A stretch of 6,455 bases of DNA from Bacteroidota bacterium (GTDB taxonomy: Bacteria > Bacteroidota > Bacteroidia > 2-12-FULL-35-15). Below, in pieces: positions 5,379 through 6,455 of this stretch (its first letter is position 1; each line of letters opens with the position of its first letter). The notes under the pieces were generated by a model, which did not search any database, was not told where the DNA came from, and saw only the letters and a list, made by a program, of their open reading frames with translations. The position numbers and the translations under genes are program-made. The stretch lies in contig JAIOQD010000635.1 in NCBI GenBank assembly GCA_021413595.1, forward strand, positions 1-6,455, in the 5' to 3' direction.

Positions 5379-6455
5379 ATGCTTAATAAAATTATTGCGT
5401 TCTCTATAAAGAACAAACTCATTGTTGGGCTTTTCGTTGTAGCTTTAATAGCTTACGGACTTTACCAATTCACAAAATTACCAATTGACGCGGTACCCGA
5501 TATCACCGACAATCAGGTGCAGGTAATCACCGTTACACCTTCGTTAGGCGCACCTGATGTGGAGCGCCTTATCACTTTTCCCATTGAACAAGCAAATAGC
5601 AACATACCCGGGCTAAAAGAAATTCGCAGTTTTTCGAGGTTTGGTTTGTCGCTGATAACCATTGTATTTGATGACGATGTGGATGTTTATTGGGCAAGAC
5701 AACAGGTTACAGAACGCCTTAAAATTGCAGAACAGCAAATCCCAAAAGGTTTGGGCTCACCTGAATTAGCGCCAGTTACAACGGGGCTGGGTGAAATTTA
5801 CCAATATGTTTTGAAACCAAAACATGGTTATGAAACCAAATACGATGCTACCGAATTAAGAACCATTCAAGATTGGCACGATCGGAGGCAACTGATCGGT
5901 GTGAAAGGTGTAGCTGATGTAAGCAGTTTTGGTGGTAAAGTAAAACAATACGAAATAGCCATCAACCCATCAAATCTACAATCACACAACATCACTATGA
6001 ATGATGTGTTTTCGGCATTAGAAAAAAACAACGAAAACACAGGTGGTGCTTACATAGAAAAAGCATCTACAGTTCTTTATATCCGTACAGAGGGCTTAAT
6101 CGGAAATATGGAGGACATTAAAAATATAGTTGTAAAAAACACCTCCAACGGAACCCCTCTTTTAATAAGCGATGTAGCAGAAGTGCGCATTGGTAATGCT
6201 ACCCGATACGGAGCAATGACCTATAACGATGAAGGCGAAGTTACTGGAGCTGTGGTAATGATGCTGAAGGGCGACAACAGCAGTAGGGTTATTGAAGATG
6301 TAAAAGATAAAATTGCACAGATCAGAAAAACGTTGCCGGAAGGTGTGGAGATAGAACCGTTCTTAGACCGGACAAAAATGGTGAACAGCGCCATCAGCAC
6401 AGTTTCCAAAAATTTAATGGAAGGCGCACTGATCGTAATTTTTGTGTTGGTTTTA
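5379..6455 (+). CDS. czcA: CusA/CzcA family heavy-metal efflux RND transporter, N-terminal 359 codons
   Basis: Starting at ATG 5379, the frame is open to the window edge. About a third of a typical pump of roughly 1,000-1,450 residues is present. Inner-membrane RND pumps of this family use proton entry to move metal ions (Cu/Ag or Co/Zn/Cd) out through a periplasmic adaptor and outer-membrane channel. Visible parts are TM1 (about 13-28), the signature PIDAVPDITDNQVQV (35-49) and ERLITFPIEQANSNIPG (62-78). These are followed by SRFGLSLITIVFDDDVDVYWARQQV (86-110), the TTGLGEIYQYVL porter segment (134-145), ALEKNNENTGGAYIE (213-227) and the start of TM2 (LIVIFVLVL, 351-359). DWHDRRQLIG (165-174) replaces the more usual hydrophobic pair after DW with His-Asp. 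The metal-selecting residues lie beyond the edge, so the substrate is undetermined. The His-rich gene upstream suggests a shared transcript. Confidence 0.93.
   Translation, partial: MLNKIIAFSIKNKLIVGLFVVALIAYGLYQFTKLPIDAVPDITDNQVQVITVTPSLGAPDVERLITFPIEQANSNIPGLKEIRSFSRFGLSLITIVFDDDVDVYWARQQVTERLKIAEQQIPKGLGSPELAPVTTGLGEIYQYVLKPKHGYETKYDATELRTIQDWHDRRQLIGVKGVADVSSFGGKVKQYEIAINPSNLQSHNITMNDVFSALEKNNENTGGAYIEKASTVLYIRTEGLIGNMEDIKNIVVKNTSNGTPLLISDVAEVRIGNATRYGAMTYNDEGEVTGAVVMMLKGDNSSRVIEDVKDKIAQIRKTLPEGVEIEPFLDRTKMVNSAISTVSKNLMEGALIVIFVLVL

Overview
The window looks like chromosomal DNA of a low-GC member of the Bacteroidota. Three things point there. Several genes are preceded by the phylum's TAnnTTTG -7 promoter element and have no clear Shine-Dalgarno sequence. 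The first gene belongs to the Bacteroidota-specific IPExxxVDY family. The long spacers are full of the degenerate palindromic repeats (CACTAAG, CTCTGTG, GATGACACAGATTAA, CTGAGCTTGTC types) familiar from these genomes. The genus cannot be named from this stretch.

Layout. Positions 1-473 (minus) hold a nearly complete IPExxxVDY protein gene running off the left edge. A 520-base gene-free spacer (474-993) carries a large imperfect palindrome, a tandem 10-bp repeat and a CTTAG-type repeat. gatA (994-2424, minus) and tatA (2575-2781, minus) follow, with a 150-bp repeat-containing spacer between them and a -7 element in front of tatA. After a second gene-free spacer (2782-3100) the strand switches to plus: a UPF0102/YraN-type nuclease-fold gene (3101-3463), a 234-bp nested inverted repeat (3474-3707), and gap encoding type I GAPDH (3763-4758) behind a consensus -7 element. 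The right end begins a heavy-metal efflux locus: a small exported His-rich protein (4902-5285) with the best promoter of the window, two tandem hairpins, and the first 359 codons of a CusA/CzcA RND pump (5379 to the edge).

How the genes relate. Most of the window is housekeeping: amidotransferase, Tat export, GAPDH. These genes are neighbours but not an obvious single pathway. The functional pair is the His-rich protein and the RND pump. The most unusual coding observation is gatA: the catalytic Lys to cis-Ser spacing is about 20 residues shorter than in characterised amidase-signature enzymes, while an Ala/Ser/Glu-rich stretch of about 22 residues is inserted further on. No CRISPR array, phage, insertion sequence, tRNA or rRNA was found, and I see no convincing evidence of an entirely new system. 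The least described material is the His-rich protein with its hairpins and the nested palindromes.
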